Notes: generated by a model from the letters alone, not told the origin. Shown: positions 46,601-59,689, counted from the first letter of the stretch. The stretch is DNA of 64,000 nucleotides from Aldrovandia affinis (GCA_029706075.1 JAINUG010000130.1:1840383-1904382); one strand, 5' to 3'. Program-made: numbers and translations.

Positions 46601-48407
46601 GCTAATTGTGGCCTACAGTGTAGAGCATATTTTTTGTGTAAACGATGATCTTTAGGTCTTAATCTTTAAACGCTGTGGAATTTACTACGGATCGAGCAGT
46701 TTGGTTGTAAGAAATTAGTTTAGAAGGCAGCCACATTTATACCAGCTGAAAATAACTGAACAGCTGTATCTTTCCTCCGAATGTCATGAGTTCAACGACA
46801 GGCGTCAGACTAATGAGGATGCACCGTACACATCGATATTGCGAGGCATCCCATAATATACCTCCAAACCCTTCCTGATTTACCGTATGTGTGCATCATT
46901 GTGCATATGCTATTCTTTTATGATTTTATGAAAACAGGTTAGCCCATAGCATACCAACAAATATTGCTTGTTGCAAAGGGGGCTTGGGAGCTACTCCCAT
47001 GTATAAGCTATAAAAAGAAAATAATCCTCAACCATATGCTAACTTAATTGAAGCTGGGGAGAAAGTGGCCATACGGGAGTTGGATTTTAATGTGCATCAG
47101 CTGACTCAGACTCAGATGCATATTCAGGCCTAAAGAAATACAATGAGAAGATATTATACTTACCTACTGTAATTTAACAAAGGATAAGTGCAAATACAAT
47201 TAATTAAAAAATACCTCAACCACAAACGTGGTGTTTATGTTTATGTTTATTTATTCTGAGTATGGTAAACTGGGCCTAAAATTATAGTTTGTATGAGTCA
47301 GAATTTTTGTATTTCTCTATTAGGCATGTACCTTTAATGACTGTCCTCTGACTGGATTCAGCTCTGGATAGCTGGATATAGTTTAATACCTGTTCAGGAA
47401 TGCAAACTGACTTTACTGAGCCACTGAGCAACAGAGTTGTGTAGGTGTAAATTATTTATAGAGCTCAGTTACTAGGCAATTGACTCCATAGTATGTGCCA
47501 TCCCAGAATATTGCACAAATGTCTGGACTAATTAAAACTATTCATGAGGAAAGTAATTACAGTTAAGTCAATCCGTCACTGATTTTGCAATGCTCTAAAT
47601 TGGAGACTGCAGTGTGAGAAGTTTGCAGATCGTTGGAAAGTTCGTTTTTAAACCATACGATCCAGTGTTGTTCTCACTAACAAACTAAGGAGGCTAAACC
47701 CTCTGAAATTAAAATGAGAAAGCAGTTAATTATACATTTAATTCATTAATCAGTACAACAAATAGGAATTATTACACATGGCAATTTTGATTCTGTGTAA
47801 TTGAGAGAAAATAAATTATATAACAACATGATTTTGTGACATTTACAAATTACTTTATTATAAATAGATTTGTGTTATTTGTATTAATATATATCTACTG
47901 CTAAGAGGTGGCATGCAGCAGTTATTGTTCCTTTTTTTCGGTGGGGTCACCATCAGAAAAAAAACGATTTCTTTGTTGCAAGTATTCACTTAAGTAATTT
48001 GTAAGTAAATTATAAAAAATAAAAAATAAAGTTCATTATAATCAGGGTAAAAATCACTTTCATAAAAATAAGTGGTTAATTGTCAAATCTATTTTTGGAG
48101 TAACAAATTGATAATGCTCATTTATTTTGGTGCCTAAATACAATACCTGTACATGATCTGTCCTCTCAAAGCTCTCTACTATCATTCTCAGAGACAGAGT
48201 CAGGGTGCAGGAGGCACATCCTCCTTCTGTCGAAGAAGCTCAATGTTGTCTTCTGCATGTGTCCATGCATGAAAAAGTAACAACAATGGCAACAGTGACA
48301 TCTTTCTTCTATTATTACCAGTTTCTAAGAGGAAATAGTAGGTCATTACAAGCAATTGGAATGCTATTAACTAGGACATATACAAGCATGACGAGGTTCC
48401 CCTAGCC

Positions 48408-48695
48408 CAGGGATGGCCAATTCTGGTCCTGGAGGGCTGGTGTGTGTGAAGGTTTTTGTTTCTACCAATTTCCCTGGCTTAATTAGATAATTAGTTGGAT
48501 ACATCAATGCTGGTTCACTTCTAGATTAGGCGACAGTAAAATGTTTCATATGGGAACACAAGAACAGTGTTCAGCTGTCACGCATGTGCTTATCAAAAAA
48601 CTTAGCTAAAATGTCAAATCACGTAAATTAAATAATTAAGAGCTGAAGTTGGCATGAAATCCAGAAACAGATATGGCCTTCCTTGCCCACCCCTG
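48408..48695. mobile_element. hAT-type MITE, 288 bp, with perfect 8-bp duplication
   Basis: The ends are CAGGGATGGCCAA and TTGCCCACCCCTG, which pair as inverted repeats with two mismatches. CCCTAGCC lies directly outside both ends (48400-48407 and 48696-48703). The interior has TTCTGGTCCTGGAGGGCTGG, familiar from fish and other vertebrate hAT MITEs. There is no coding capacity. Confidence 0.92.
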
Positions 48696-50160
48696 CCCTA
48701 GCCCCATTTAGGTCAATGAATTTATGATATATTTATGTAGGTTAACTAGAGTCTAGATAAATCAGTATATCATGAAGTTTAACTATTCAATTGTTTTTAA
48801 TCCCCCAAAAAAAAAAGGAATATGAAGTAAAAATTATATTTAGGTTGATAACGCACGCATAGCTAGCTGGTATTCCTTTAATAATATTATCAGTGTAGTT
48901 GCTGTTTTGGGTTATAAATCTAGTTATCACTAGGTTAAATTAGTGAACAAACTGAAGACTAGTGGCTGCTTAATTTATAAAAACCTTTTTTTAGCTTGCT
49001 ACAGTTGTACAATGTCCTCCAAACTCCTTCCTGGCAAATGCTGCTGAAGTGCTTTTCCTATTCTTAGAACCAACAAATGTTTGTGTCTGTGCCATGAACT
49101 CCAGCTCAAACAATAGCAGCGAAGATTAATTTAACTGGGAGCTTACTCTACTTTGTGTAGGCTGCGCGGTGTAGGCGGAGAAAACTAGGGTGGTGGGGGT
49201 GTATTTGCCCCCCCAAGGTGAACGGTCATGTTGCTTCTACGAGAACTCATACATGTTGAATGAGGTTGTCATTTCCACCCTACAGTGGGTGAAAGATACA
49301 GATCCTTTTTTCTGTTCGGTGGTACGGATGGAGTCAGTTGTTGGCTGACAGGCTTGTTCCAGGTTGACTTAAATCCACAATAAATGAACACAAATTCACT
49401 CGTTGAGGTGGTGTGAGCACTCACTGAACAGAGACGCGAGATGAGAATAAACATTGAGATTGACAGATCGATAGTGACAGGAGCAAAATTATATTCGGTG
49501 GCTCTGTCTTGTCTCTCTGTTCATTTTCCGTGGAATATGAAACCCTTTGCTGCAATCGTGCAAGTTCAATAATTTCACCCCCTTCTACAAATGGCTGAAA
49601 AGAATCGAATTGTCTTAGAACTACTCTGGAAATTTGGCAGACTCTAGTATTACATCTGTACCGTTCACTTTGCGGACCTGAGCAATGAAACATGAAGTCC
49701 TGCCGGTTTCCCTGAGAAATGATAATTATTCAAGATAAAAGAAAATATCATGCCAAAGAAAATTGCTCAGGGCTGTACTGGTAGGTGGCTGAGAATTGCC
49801 TGAAGCTATATCTCAATAGGTCAAGCACATCAGTGTTCAGTTTAAAAGCTATGGGTTGACAGTGGATTTATAACCACCAGTGTGTGTATCCAGAATTCCA
49901 TTTGCAATCTCACTGCAGACACAGCAGACAAACTGCAGAGATTTTACTTCTCCACAGCAGTACAAAACAGATTTTGTTTTGATTTAAAGTGTTCTCCATG
50001 AACATGAGGGTGCCAATAGCAAACTCAAAAATAAAAAAATGTCATCCCTAAAACTAAACTCAAAATAAAATTCAACAAAATCAATATGCATTAACATGTC
50101 ATCGTCTATAGTGTTCTATGAGATTGGTGAACATATTGTAGGGGATCCTTGGCCATTCCT

Positions 50161-50403
50161 TCATACAGAATCTTCCAAGGTTGGTCTGTGCTTGTGGACT
50201 GCCGTCTTCAATTCAAACCACAACATTTTGATCTGGTTCAAGTCTGGAGACAGAGATGGGCATTGCAAAACATGTTGTGCTTGCTTAACCATTTCTTGGT
50301 TGATTTTGAGATATACTTGGCATTGTTGTCTTGCTGAAAGATCCATTTGCAGCCAAGTTTCAGCTTCCTGGCAGAGGAAGTGACCTCCACTTCTTTTCAA
50401 CAT
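50161..50403 (-). pseudogene. Tc1-like transposase C-terminal fragment, left arm
   Basis: An 80-codon minus-strand frame containing SLSPDLNQIKMLWFELK. This corresponds to the SPDLNPIE.LW.ELK motif that normally bears the last catalytic residue; here the usual glutamate is replaced by lysine, so the enzyme would be inactive even if made. Upstream sequence in the frame (LKINQEMVKQAQHVLQCPS) fits the region before the motif. Confidence 0.8.
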
Positions 50404-50524
50404 AAGTGTCCTTATTCTTTTTCTTATCTTCTTTTTCTCATTTTATACAAAGCTTCATTTTGGTCTCATCTGACCACAACACCCGGTTCTACTTTGAGTT
50501 TGGCATTTGAACTCCCACTCCAGG

Positions 50525-50765
50525 TGCTATGGTCAGATGAGACCAAAATTGAGAAATGCACACCAGCAGTGGACACTTATGTTGAAAATAACTTATACAT
50601 ATTGGATCTTTGATGCTATGAGGCTTTTTTGCATCCACCATCTAATGGCCATCTTTCAGACTTGAACCCAATCGGAAATGTGTGGTTGAATTGAAGAGGG
50701 CAGTCCACAAGAAAAGACGGAAGGATCTGAAGGATTTTGAAAGATTTTGTATGGAGTAATTGTCA
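50525..50765 (+). pseudogene. Tc1-like transposase fragments, right arm
   Basis: The plus strand has WSDETKIE near 50529, the first catalytic aspartate region of Tc1-like transposases, then, after a deletion, a broken copy of the SDLNPI motif at about 50656-50680 (in frame SDLNPIGNVWLN) ending in a stop. It mirrors the left arm. Confidence 0.75.
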
Positions 50766-51369
50766 AAGATCCCCCTAATATGTTCACCAATCTCATAGAA
50801 CACTGTATAAGATGATGCAGATTTTTTGTTGTTGGATCATTTTGGGGAAAAAAAATATTACCAATTGTATTGGCATAAAATAATATAATTTCCCAATTTC
50901 ATTCAGATCATTGCTATATTGTATTGTTTATTTCATATAGCCTTTTCACTCATCTTTATCAAGGGTGTGAATCATTTTGAGTTGACTGTACATGAGTGTT
51001 TGATCAAAACGCCACAGAACAACACACACATCCTTAGAATGTTACAGATATGCTGATCATTTTTCATACTGTGTTCTGAACTGGAAACATTGGAAAATAA
51101 GGTTGCATGTGCGTGCAAGTGCAAGTGTGTATGTGTGTGTGTTATTTCCCATGAATCATAATATTTTATAATAATAGTGTAGCTTCTGACCACGCAAGAC
51201 TGAACTTAATTTGAAATGTATTTCAATAATGTCCAAGACGCAGGCATGACAAATTATGTACCTTTTCTTTATGAAAAACACAACAAATGGTAGCATTGAT
51301 TTTGTTATTATGCAGGAATATTATATCGACGACAACTCAATGTAGATAATATACCGTATAATATTACAA

Positions 51370-51625
51370 ATGTAAAACATTGTATGGAAAAATTACAGTA
51401 AATTACTAGCTGCAAAATGGCCAAGTAGTTATTATATTTGAATCCAACAACCTGGCACTGTAATTCTTACAATACCAAATACATGATACAGTCCTTTACC
51501 TTTTTATACTGTATCATATTACTGTTTTGACAACATTGTGTATATCTGTACTACTGTGTTTTTTACAGTGGCTATTAATTGCTGTATCCAATGTATTACT
51601 GTAATGTATACAGTGATATAATATG
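51370..51625. repeat. Cluster of TACAGT/ACTGTA motifs, probable MITE relic
   Basis: TACAGT, ACTGTA and close variants recur about ten times in both orientations over 250 bp of AT-rich sequence (for example ATTACAGTAAATTAC at 51391 and TTACTGTAATG at 51597). Fish genomes hold DNA-transposon relics built of such repeats. Exact ends and target duplications cannot be set. Confidence 0.4.
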
Positions 51626-52687
51626 TTCCGTTTTATTATGGATGTTGTGGTAAATTTAACTTTTAAAGGATATCAGATTCCAAGCTTATACATTTTTGTA
51701 ATGCTACCTGTCAGGCTATCCATCCATAAGCAGCAGAAGTTTGCTTGTTAAGATGTTGTGGAGTAAGATATATGGCAAATGTTGCAAGGAAAGAGACTTG
51801 GCTGAAGACAACACTGTTTCAATTTAGAGGAGGAAGACATGAACACACACAGGATAACACATGCAGGGTGGAGTGCACAACGCTAACAGAAATGTCTCAG
51901 CCTGCAAACAACAAACAACAGTTCTTTCCTGAGCAATAACGCCAGACACACAGAAAATAATGCCGTGGCGCAGACGCATGTCACGTACTTAAAGAAGCCA
52001 GCTGATGTCCACATCTGAGAAGCCTGCACGCCCCCACAAACGTTTTACACAGCCTTCATGTGTATATTTTATATTTTGCATAAAATATTAATTTCACATC
52101 TCATAACATAGCAAATTGCTATATTGTGTAGTTAAATGTGAGGCCTTCCTCTAGGCAACAAGCAAAACACACAAACGTCTTATTCTCAAACACTTTCGTT
52201 GTGTTTTGTGTCCTCCGGTAACACACCCTGAAGGAATGATTTAATCACTTGCATTAATGCATTTTAAACAAAGTCATTCTAAGCTGATTTACTGTCGGGG
52301 CGGACCGAACAACAGAGCCGTTTCCCTGCCAAGAACGGTGATAAGATTGATGTGTATCTACTAAACCTACCAGGATTGCCGGGTTCCCATTAAAAGTGTA
52401 TATCACTGCTACACAGAGACCAATAAAAGCACAGAATGTAATGTCATTGGCAAAGGTATATAGACCTATATATTTACAGGGCCTTTGTGTGGGCGAAAAG
52501 ATGCCTGCAGTTGCATTAAAAGCAATTCTGATATTTCCCGAATGCTTAAAGTGCTGACTACAACTTTTCATGGAGATCTCTCCTTTCTGGGATAAAAAGC
52601 CTGCCCTCACCTTCTGTGCAGTTATACACAAACTCCCAGACCATATCACCTGTGTTGTAAAAGAATAATAATAAAAAAAATCAATAT

Positions 52688-53017
52688 TGGGCCTCCCGCG
52701 TGGTCCAGTGGTTACAACGTCTCGCCAGAGTCGGCTCTGGCCGGGAGTGCCACCAGGGGCGGCGATTGGCTGTCCACCCCTGGGAGGGGGGAGGGAAGCT
52801 GACATGACCTTCGCTGCGCATAAGAGTGGCCCTGTAGTACCGGGTTACGATCGGCGGCTTGCGAGTGCCGTCTCGGAGGAGGCGTTACTTCGCCTTCGTC
52901 ACTACCGGTCGCAGGACTACGGCAGCGAACTCACATTACTAGCAGGGGATTGACATAAAAATAGCAGGTCTAATTGGCTACCAAATTGGGAGAAAATGGG
53001 ATAAAAAAAATATATAT
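52688..53017 (+). mobile_element. tRNA-Glu-derived SINE, B box deleted
   Basis: The head CCTCCCGCGTGGTCCAGTGG has the A box and resembles tRNA-Glu. The body runs through GGGGCGGCGATTGGCTGTCC, then CGCTGCGCATAAGAGTGGCC, and the tail is TTGGCTACCAAATTGGGAGA plus an A-rich end. Compared with the copy at 57821-58199, about 40 bases between the head and CGCCAGAGTC are missing, including the B box GGTTCGATTCC. ATCAATA occurs at both borders (52680 and 53018), a plausible short target duplication. The long frames across it on either strand are not genes. Confidence 0.87.
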
Positions 53018-53983
53018 ATCAATAGGTTATTTTAAAGGGCGCTGAGAGTTAAGGGCGCAGGATACCTTTCAATGAATGCAGTGAACAGTGCCACTTTCGG
53101 GTGTTTACTGTTTGTACATTCTCATTCTGAATCTGGGGTAGTTGTCTAACATTAATGCACTATTGCACTTAATCACTACTCACAAAAGCTAACCTAGCTT
53201 CTAACAAGTTACCCAGCTAGCTTCAATCTTCAAGCAAGGTATTAGCTAGCAAGCTTGACCTTCGGGCCCTTGCTATCTACCGAACAGCAGCAGGCTAAAT
53301 TAATCTGACACAGATGTCAATACAAAGTAAATATATTTGATAAGTCATATTCTAAACCAACTGATTGCTATAAGTAACTTTAGAAAGATTAATTTAGTTC
53401 CTCCTACAATTTTTTTTCTTTCCTCGTAAAATTTGTTTGCTGAATCACACCAATTCCGTATACTGACACGATCGCTTGGATAACAACTGGCAGATTTTGA
53501 TGCATGGTCTCATGAGACTGAAAAAAAGGATCGGCATTGTATACAGGCAGAGTGAAAGAGCGTATGTGCCCTATATCATAGATCAGAGGATACCATCTGA
53601 TCCACCCCTCCCGCTAGGATTTTTTTTAAATGAACTTTGAGAGCACAGCTTTTTTTCCTCACAAAGAAACCAGCAGCACATGCACTCGACACATTTTGTA
53701 TTTCATGATTTTAAAGATTGTTTCAGATTTGGAAAAAATACTGTATATAGAAAAGTGTTCCGTGCATTGAACACTCCCATAATGCAGCCGAGAAACACTA
53801 TTTATATTGTCATGCTAACATTTGTTATTCCTTTTCTTCCTAATTTGGAATCGCCAGTTTTGCCTCCAAGTATCCGCTATAGGCCTACCATCCTCACCCA
53901 TATGCCAGTAGCGCTGCAGCTGTGCAGTCCAGTACACATGTACACATGCTTGCAAACCAGTGATAGTTTTACATCCTTTAAAC

Positions 53984-54211
53984 CAGCGGTCCCCAACCTT
54001 TTTTGCACCACGGACCAGTTTCATGCAAGACCATTTTTCCACAGCAGTGCATAGAAAAAAACTGAGACAAGTGCGGAAAAGAGGCACACAGTGGTCATTT
54101 TCAAAATAAAACACCCCAGAGTAGTCAATAGTTTGGAAATAAAATTTAAATTAAAAAGTTTTTATTATTTCTGTGCGGCCCGGTACTGGGCCCGGTGGTT
54201 GGGGACCCCTG
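53984..54211. mobile_element. hAT-type MITE, 228 bp, with perfect 8-bp duplication
   Basis: The ends CAGCGGTCCCCAACC and GGTTGGGGACCCCTG pair with one mismatch. CTTTAAAC lies outside both ends (53976-53983 and 54212-54219). The GCACCACGGACCAGTTTCAT and GGCCCGGTACTGGGCCCGGT parts are typical of a widespread vertebrate hAT MITE group. No coding capacity. Confidence 0.93.
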
Positions 54212-55356
54212 CTTTAAACCACGCAAGACGACAGGACAGACCTAGTATAGATCGGAGGATTTGCTTTATGTGACTGAAAGCATGTCATTATGAAAAATTT
54301 AAGCATATTCAAGTCAAGATGAAGATGATTTAAATAAAATAATTTCAAAATGTGGTGTAAAACCATAATATGTAGTTAAGCCAATTCTAATTGAATGCCC
54401 AACAGTACATCAACTTATGTTTCCTTTTCTCCCATCAGTCAAACACAATACATTTCAAAATAATATGTTTCATTTCTAAAATAATTTCAAATGATAAATG
54501 TAACCCATTAAACACAGCAATTCGTAATAAACACGTTTTTTCCCCCCCCCAAGACATTTTATTATACGCAATATATACTACGGCACTCTTTCTAAACTCA
54601 GACTGTCATCCTTGATTCAGTAACTCCTGACACATGAATGTGCTCCAATAAGCCAAAGCTCAAATGTCAATTTTAAACGTTCCCTTTGGGACTCGACTTT
54701 CCCTCGCTGGCGGGGACGCGTCCCTCTCGCTCTCTGCTGCTCGCAGTACTAGACCTCTCAAGTGCGCTTTATGATCCATTGTAAACCGGTGACATTTAGC
54801 CCTGAAAAGCAGTCATGGACCCCTTTGCATCTGCAGAGATCGCGTCTATTGTCGCCGACCACATCTAAAATGCTGACGTCCGCGGTGGAAAGAGGCTCCC
54901 CAGTGGCCTGCTTACCCCGGCTGAGGCTGTCAAAGGCTTGTCAAACCGGATAGTAAAGTCCGGAGTTAAACTTTCCTGTAAAGCAAGGCTTGTAAATGTT
55001 TACTGTCGGCTGTCTAACTTTGAGGGAATCACACCGGCTCCAGATGCATTCGACTCTTCAGTGTGCTGTTACCAAAAAAAACATGGCTGGGGATGACTGA
55101 ACCTAAAGAGGATTTATTACAAATTCAGTCAGGCAGGTTGTAATCAAGGTGAGCACCACATGTGGCGACTTATGCAAACACTTGTCTCGTCTTGTTTTGG
55201 GGATGTGCGGAGGCTTAATTATCAATTATAGTTCGTAAAAAAGGGATGGTGGAGTTAAAATAAACAGTTCTTAATTATAAAGAAGGAAATTTGGCTTCTC
55301 AAGCTCAAATACTGTCAGGCACTAAGACTTAAAAAGGGAGCTCAGTCCTTCTATTG

Positions 55357-55597
55357 CAGGGGTGTCCAAACTTTTTCCACTGAGGGCCAAATACAGAAAA
55401 ATATACGAAAGGCTGGGCCACTATTGGGGGGGGTGCTACGCGAAAATAATTATTGTCGACGGGGGGGCCTGACAGCAGTTCGTTCGTTTATTTCGCGGAG
55501 TTTTCAATGAATACGGGTGGCTCCACTAGTGGTGAAACTAAGTATTACAACTCAGTCAAGTGCAAGTTTCATGAGGGCCGTAGTTTGGACACCCCTG
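55357..55597. mobile_element. hAT-type MITE, 241 bp
   Basis: The ends CAGGGGTGTCCAAAC and GTTTGGACACCCCTG are perfect inverted repeats. The flanks are TTCTATTG on the left (55349-55356) and TTCTAGTG on the right (55598-55605), an 8-bp duplication with one later change. The interior has GAGGGCCAAA and the inverted GAGGGCCGTA next to the ends. No coding capacity. Confidence 0.92.
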
Positions 55598-57820
55598 TTC
55601 TAGTGTATACTGTAACAAATACGTTCTAAGTACCATCCTTAATATTTTGAATTTGAATAGAAGTGACCACACCTAAAATGACAAATTCCCAGGCCCGTCC
55701 TTCGGCTCAGAGACGATCCGGCATTGTTTGGATTGTTTACACTATTTTGTTAACACGGGTGAATGGAATACAGTCACCAAGTTGTGTACGCTCCTCGTGT
55801 TTCGCATTCGAGCAACCGCTCAGCTTTTCATCTGTGAAGAGCGAAACAGAGTGTCAAGCTTAGTGCATACTCGACGGGCCGCGCTTCAGACAATGCCACT
55901 GACCCCTTTGAAGTGAGGAAACAGCTGGATGAACATCGACTTGAGATAAAGCTCATTCAGAAGTTTATCAGCTGGTTGGCAGAGCAGTGCACTATGCCGG
56001 CTGGTTTGAGGGGTAATACTCATAGAGCCAGCCGAGTCGCAAGTGACAACCTAATTCCTTCATCTTTCTCATTTTGGGGCTTTCTCACATGGGGCTTTCG
56101 ATCCCAGCTGAACAAAAAAACATTAAAAAAATGGGCCTCGGCTTCATGTGAATAATTACAAGCCTTCTCATTGTTAGCTATCTGGGGACGTGCGAGTACG
56201 CACATTGTTCCACTCTAAGTGCCACCCCCAGCCCATTTAATTCTCTAAATCAAAAAGAAGATTATTTTTCAGAGATGTGGCTTGTGAGTTATTATTTGGG
56301 TACACGGTACTGGGGCAGATGTGACATAAATAGCACTGGATCTGTGATGAAACCTGGACAACAAACATCAATTGGTGGATAATTTAACCCCCGAGCACCG
56401 AGCATTAATGCGCGCACAGCCTTTAATCCGAGGCAGAACCATTTCTGCTGATGAGCCTGGTCTCGCCACAGCGGATGATCTCTGTCAAGAATTACTACGC
56501 TTACCAAGAATGTGACTCGTAATGCTTCCCCAGACATACCGACACACTGCCACATACAGGATCATGCTTACAGCCTAAGCAAGTATTTCCAGTCGTGATT
56601 TCCTAAGCAATTTGTTTCTTTATTTGTGTTGCTTCTGCTTGAAATGTTTATAGGATACATACAGTATCAATACATACTAAATATAACATCAAGGCTGAAA
56701 CACCTATGCACGGTTCATATTGGCTATACAATGGATAATGGTGCTCCAGGGCTAAGTAGGTTTATGGGGGGAAATGTCAGGAGAACCACATGAAGTTCAT
56801 AGCGCACATTCCTTATGCTGTAATGCGCTCAAAGTACAATAACAGCCACCTGCAAGGTATTGATTCAGTCAATAGGGTACCACTGTGCAGGTCCAATAAA
56901 TGTTGAGCAGTGAAATAGATCTGCTGGCTTTAATGCGGAACGCAATTTCCCATGTGGCACGGCAGCTGTATCTGCACCGCCGCTTGACAAAACGAGCCAG
57001 GTCCCACAAGGGCAAAAACACCTCACTCCATACGGCCGTACACACACCCTTTTTATATTATTAGCACAATGTGACACGTTCTTTTACTTGTTTAAAAACG
57101 TTTTCAAAATTGTAATAGCCTTTATTAAAAAACAAATGAACCCTGGGATTTTTAATGCGTAACCAGTGCGCATGATAACAAATAAGCTGTAGCTTTTACG
57201 GCTGTTGGAGTTCTTAAACAAACGGTTGTGGATTCAGATGTTGTCTGCTCCCGTAAACATTGATTTTGGGAACGTGTGCATTATTCTGGAGACGCATTAC
57301 AAATGCCGCAGTTCGGAGTTAATATCTATGCCTTGAACTTAATTGAATTCTGCTTTCGCAGGTGGATCTACGCCACAGCACACAGAAACGCTGAGAGCCC
57401 CGTCTAATGCCGTTAGAGATCAAAGCCCGCATAGCAATTCAACATTTGACAGGGGAACAATTAACTTCTTGGAATTATACAAAAGTATTTAAATTAAAGC
57501 ATTCAAATTCAGTGGAGAAAACCCCTTTTTCTGACACTGTCTGACTGTGCATTATTGAATGCTGCACCTTAAATTAAAAAAAAAACTATGACGCTTGTGT
57601 TGCCTGCAGTGAAACCCGAGAAGGTGAGAGTGAGGAAATAAAAGAGCAGATTTGTGTCTGATCAATGTAATTCACTGGCCCTTGACAGGCGCTTTGGGAC
57701 TTAATTATTTTTTACGGGCTCTCGTAAAAATTTCTCAACTCAATTTGAGCTACTATAAATTTGCCAGTGTGTGCAAACCCTGGCAGGTAATTTCTAACCA
57801 CTATCAAACAGTTGATTTCT

Positions 57821-58199
57821 TTTTTTAATAATTTTATTTTTCCGATTTTACCCCGTTTTTCTCCCAATTTGGTAGCCAATTACCCGTGTGCTTAGGTCAA
57901 TTCCCCTTCCCTTATAGTTCGCTGTCGTAGTCCTGTGACCGGCAGTGACAAGGGCGTAGCGCTGCCTCCTGCGAGACAACACTCGTCGTGCTGTCGACTG
58001 TAATTCCGGTACCCCAGAACCACTCCTATGCGCAGCGAACTGTGTGTGTCGGCTTCCCTCCCCCCTCCCTGGGGCGGACAGCCAGTTGCCGCCCCGATGG
58101 CACTCCCGACCAGAGCTGACTCTGGCGTGACGGGGAATCGAACCCCGGTCGCCGTGGCCAGCATCAAACGTTGTAACCACTGGACCACACGGGAGGCCA
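57821..58199 (-). mobile_element. tRNA-Glu-derived SINE, full length
   Basis: On the minus strand the head is GCCTCCCGTGTGGTCCAGTG (A box) and GGGGTTCGATTCCCCG (B box), closely like tRNA-Glu. It is followed by the same body and GGCTACCAAATTGGGAGAAA tail as the copy at 52688. It is flanked by ACAGTTGATTTCT (57808-57820) and ACCGTTGATTTCT (58201-58213), a 13-bp target duplication with one change, as expected of LINE-driven insertion. The frames of 110 and 152 codons over it are artefacts. Confidence 0.93.
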
Positions 58200-59689
58200 A
58201 ACCGTTGATTTCTGATAAAATTCCGGTGAGCTGAGTAAGGTGCATAGCAAGTCCGGCAGTACTGTCACTTGGGGTTACTGGGGTTACATCAATGCTGTCA
58301 ACAAACAAAAGGAAGTGTGCCATAAGCCATGTGTCTATACAATCTGGCAAATTGTTATGGGTCTGCGGGCCAGATTAATTTAAAGCTGTGGTCTAGCCTA
58401 TTGACTCCATGGATGGATTACTGATGAGGCACTGCGGATTTCTCCAGCAAAGATCCAAAAACTATGAAAATGAAGAAGTCCTGGCATTGCTGCAATGTGG
58501 GAGTCATATGCGACTCAAGATACAGATTCCCTCCTCTGCACTGACTTATGCCTAGCATAAAGATAAGGAATTGATATTGCATGCTCTACTCCGCATTAGT
58601 AACCCCAGTCACATACAATTGGATGCACAATCTATTCGGCTGCCTAGTGGAGTGCGCTGCAGCTGGTGACGCTCTGTGCATCTAAACAGTCTGAAGTGCA
58701 CAAGACTGCGCCGACTGGCTCCATCCGAGGCGTTCACATGAAGGTCCCACTATCCGCCCTGATTTGCCAGTGACGGCGTGACCTCCTGAACCCTATCTGC
58801 TCCTCCCACGCCACTCGCCCAAGCAGCTCTAATTACAGCGAAATAACCATCAAATAGCTGGAGATGTAGCATTTTTATAGCATTATCTGCTACAAGTCTA
58901 AGGAGATGAAGCACGTGCATCTTTGATCAAATCAGGCTAGAACTGAGATGCTCTTCGCTGCAACACACCACGAATCTCTGGCAGGCGACTGCTTACAAAC
59001 TGTCCCCAGGTCTCAAATATGAATGCGATCGCTGCACTCCAGAGAGCCTTATGGAGAAATAAAATGCACACAACCTATGAAGCAGGGATTCTGGCACCTC
59101 TGGGGTTTTTTTTGAAGCAAGTTGGAAATATCCAGAGGTGAAAAAGAGGGAGATCATAGAGATAAAGGTATTGCCTGGCCCAAAATTGAAAAAAGAGTTT
59201 TTCTTTACACTTCTCCCTCCAGCTTAGAAATGCAAACAGGTCTCATTAACTAAGAACCTGCTTGCTCTGTGGGTCTGCAATTTGGCCCTCAGGGAGCGCA
59301 GGGTTAAACTTCATGCGCCGTTTCCCCAGATTGTGTCAGGACAGACAGGAACCATCGATTTGGCCATCGTGGCTCTCAGGTTGGATTTACACAGCGATAA
59401 CAACTTGATTGCTGGGGCATGCAATTACCTAGAAGCTTTTTAATTGACCTTGTGGATCTTGTTTACAACATTTCTAGGCAGCTCTTGTAATGGTGACTGG
59501 GTCAACAAACATGCAACTCCGCCAGGCTATTCCAGACATTCAGTACAGACCAGGAGGAGGTGGACATGTGCAAATATAACAAATATGGCAGGGATTGAAA
59601 AATAGGAGGCACACATAGCATAGCATAGTTTCAGCTGGTTCATTAGGCTTTTAAAAAACAACATTGTGGAAGGCGTCGGTCTGGACAGT

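Larger units (their letters stand above)
50098..50820. mobile_element. Head-to-head palindrome of two Tc1-like element halves
   Basis: The left arm carries transposase sequence on the minus strand and the right arm carries the same region on the plus strand. Matching landmarks are TGTTCTATGAGATTGGTGAA at 50111 and, inverted, at about 50785-50805; TTCAACATAAGTGTCC in both arms; and TTTTGGTCTCATCTGACCA near 50458, inverted at about 50530-50550. The centre is near 50500. The arms differ by internal deletions. No TA-flanked terminal repeats were identified with confidence. Confidence 0.8.

Noticed and set aside
52254..52805. 183-codon minus-strand open frame, the longest in the window
   Set aside because: Its first part lies over the tRNA-Glu SINE at 52688 and the rest has no domain, start context or splice sites. 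It is a chance frame.
58095..58199. A tRNA-Glu gene on the minus strand
   Set aside because: The tRNA-like part is the head of a SINE with body, tail and target duplication.
57848..58350. Open frames of 110 and 152 codons on the minus strand
   Set aside because: They run through the full-length tRNA-Glu SINE. The apparent Gly/Arg-rich protein is the SINE body.
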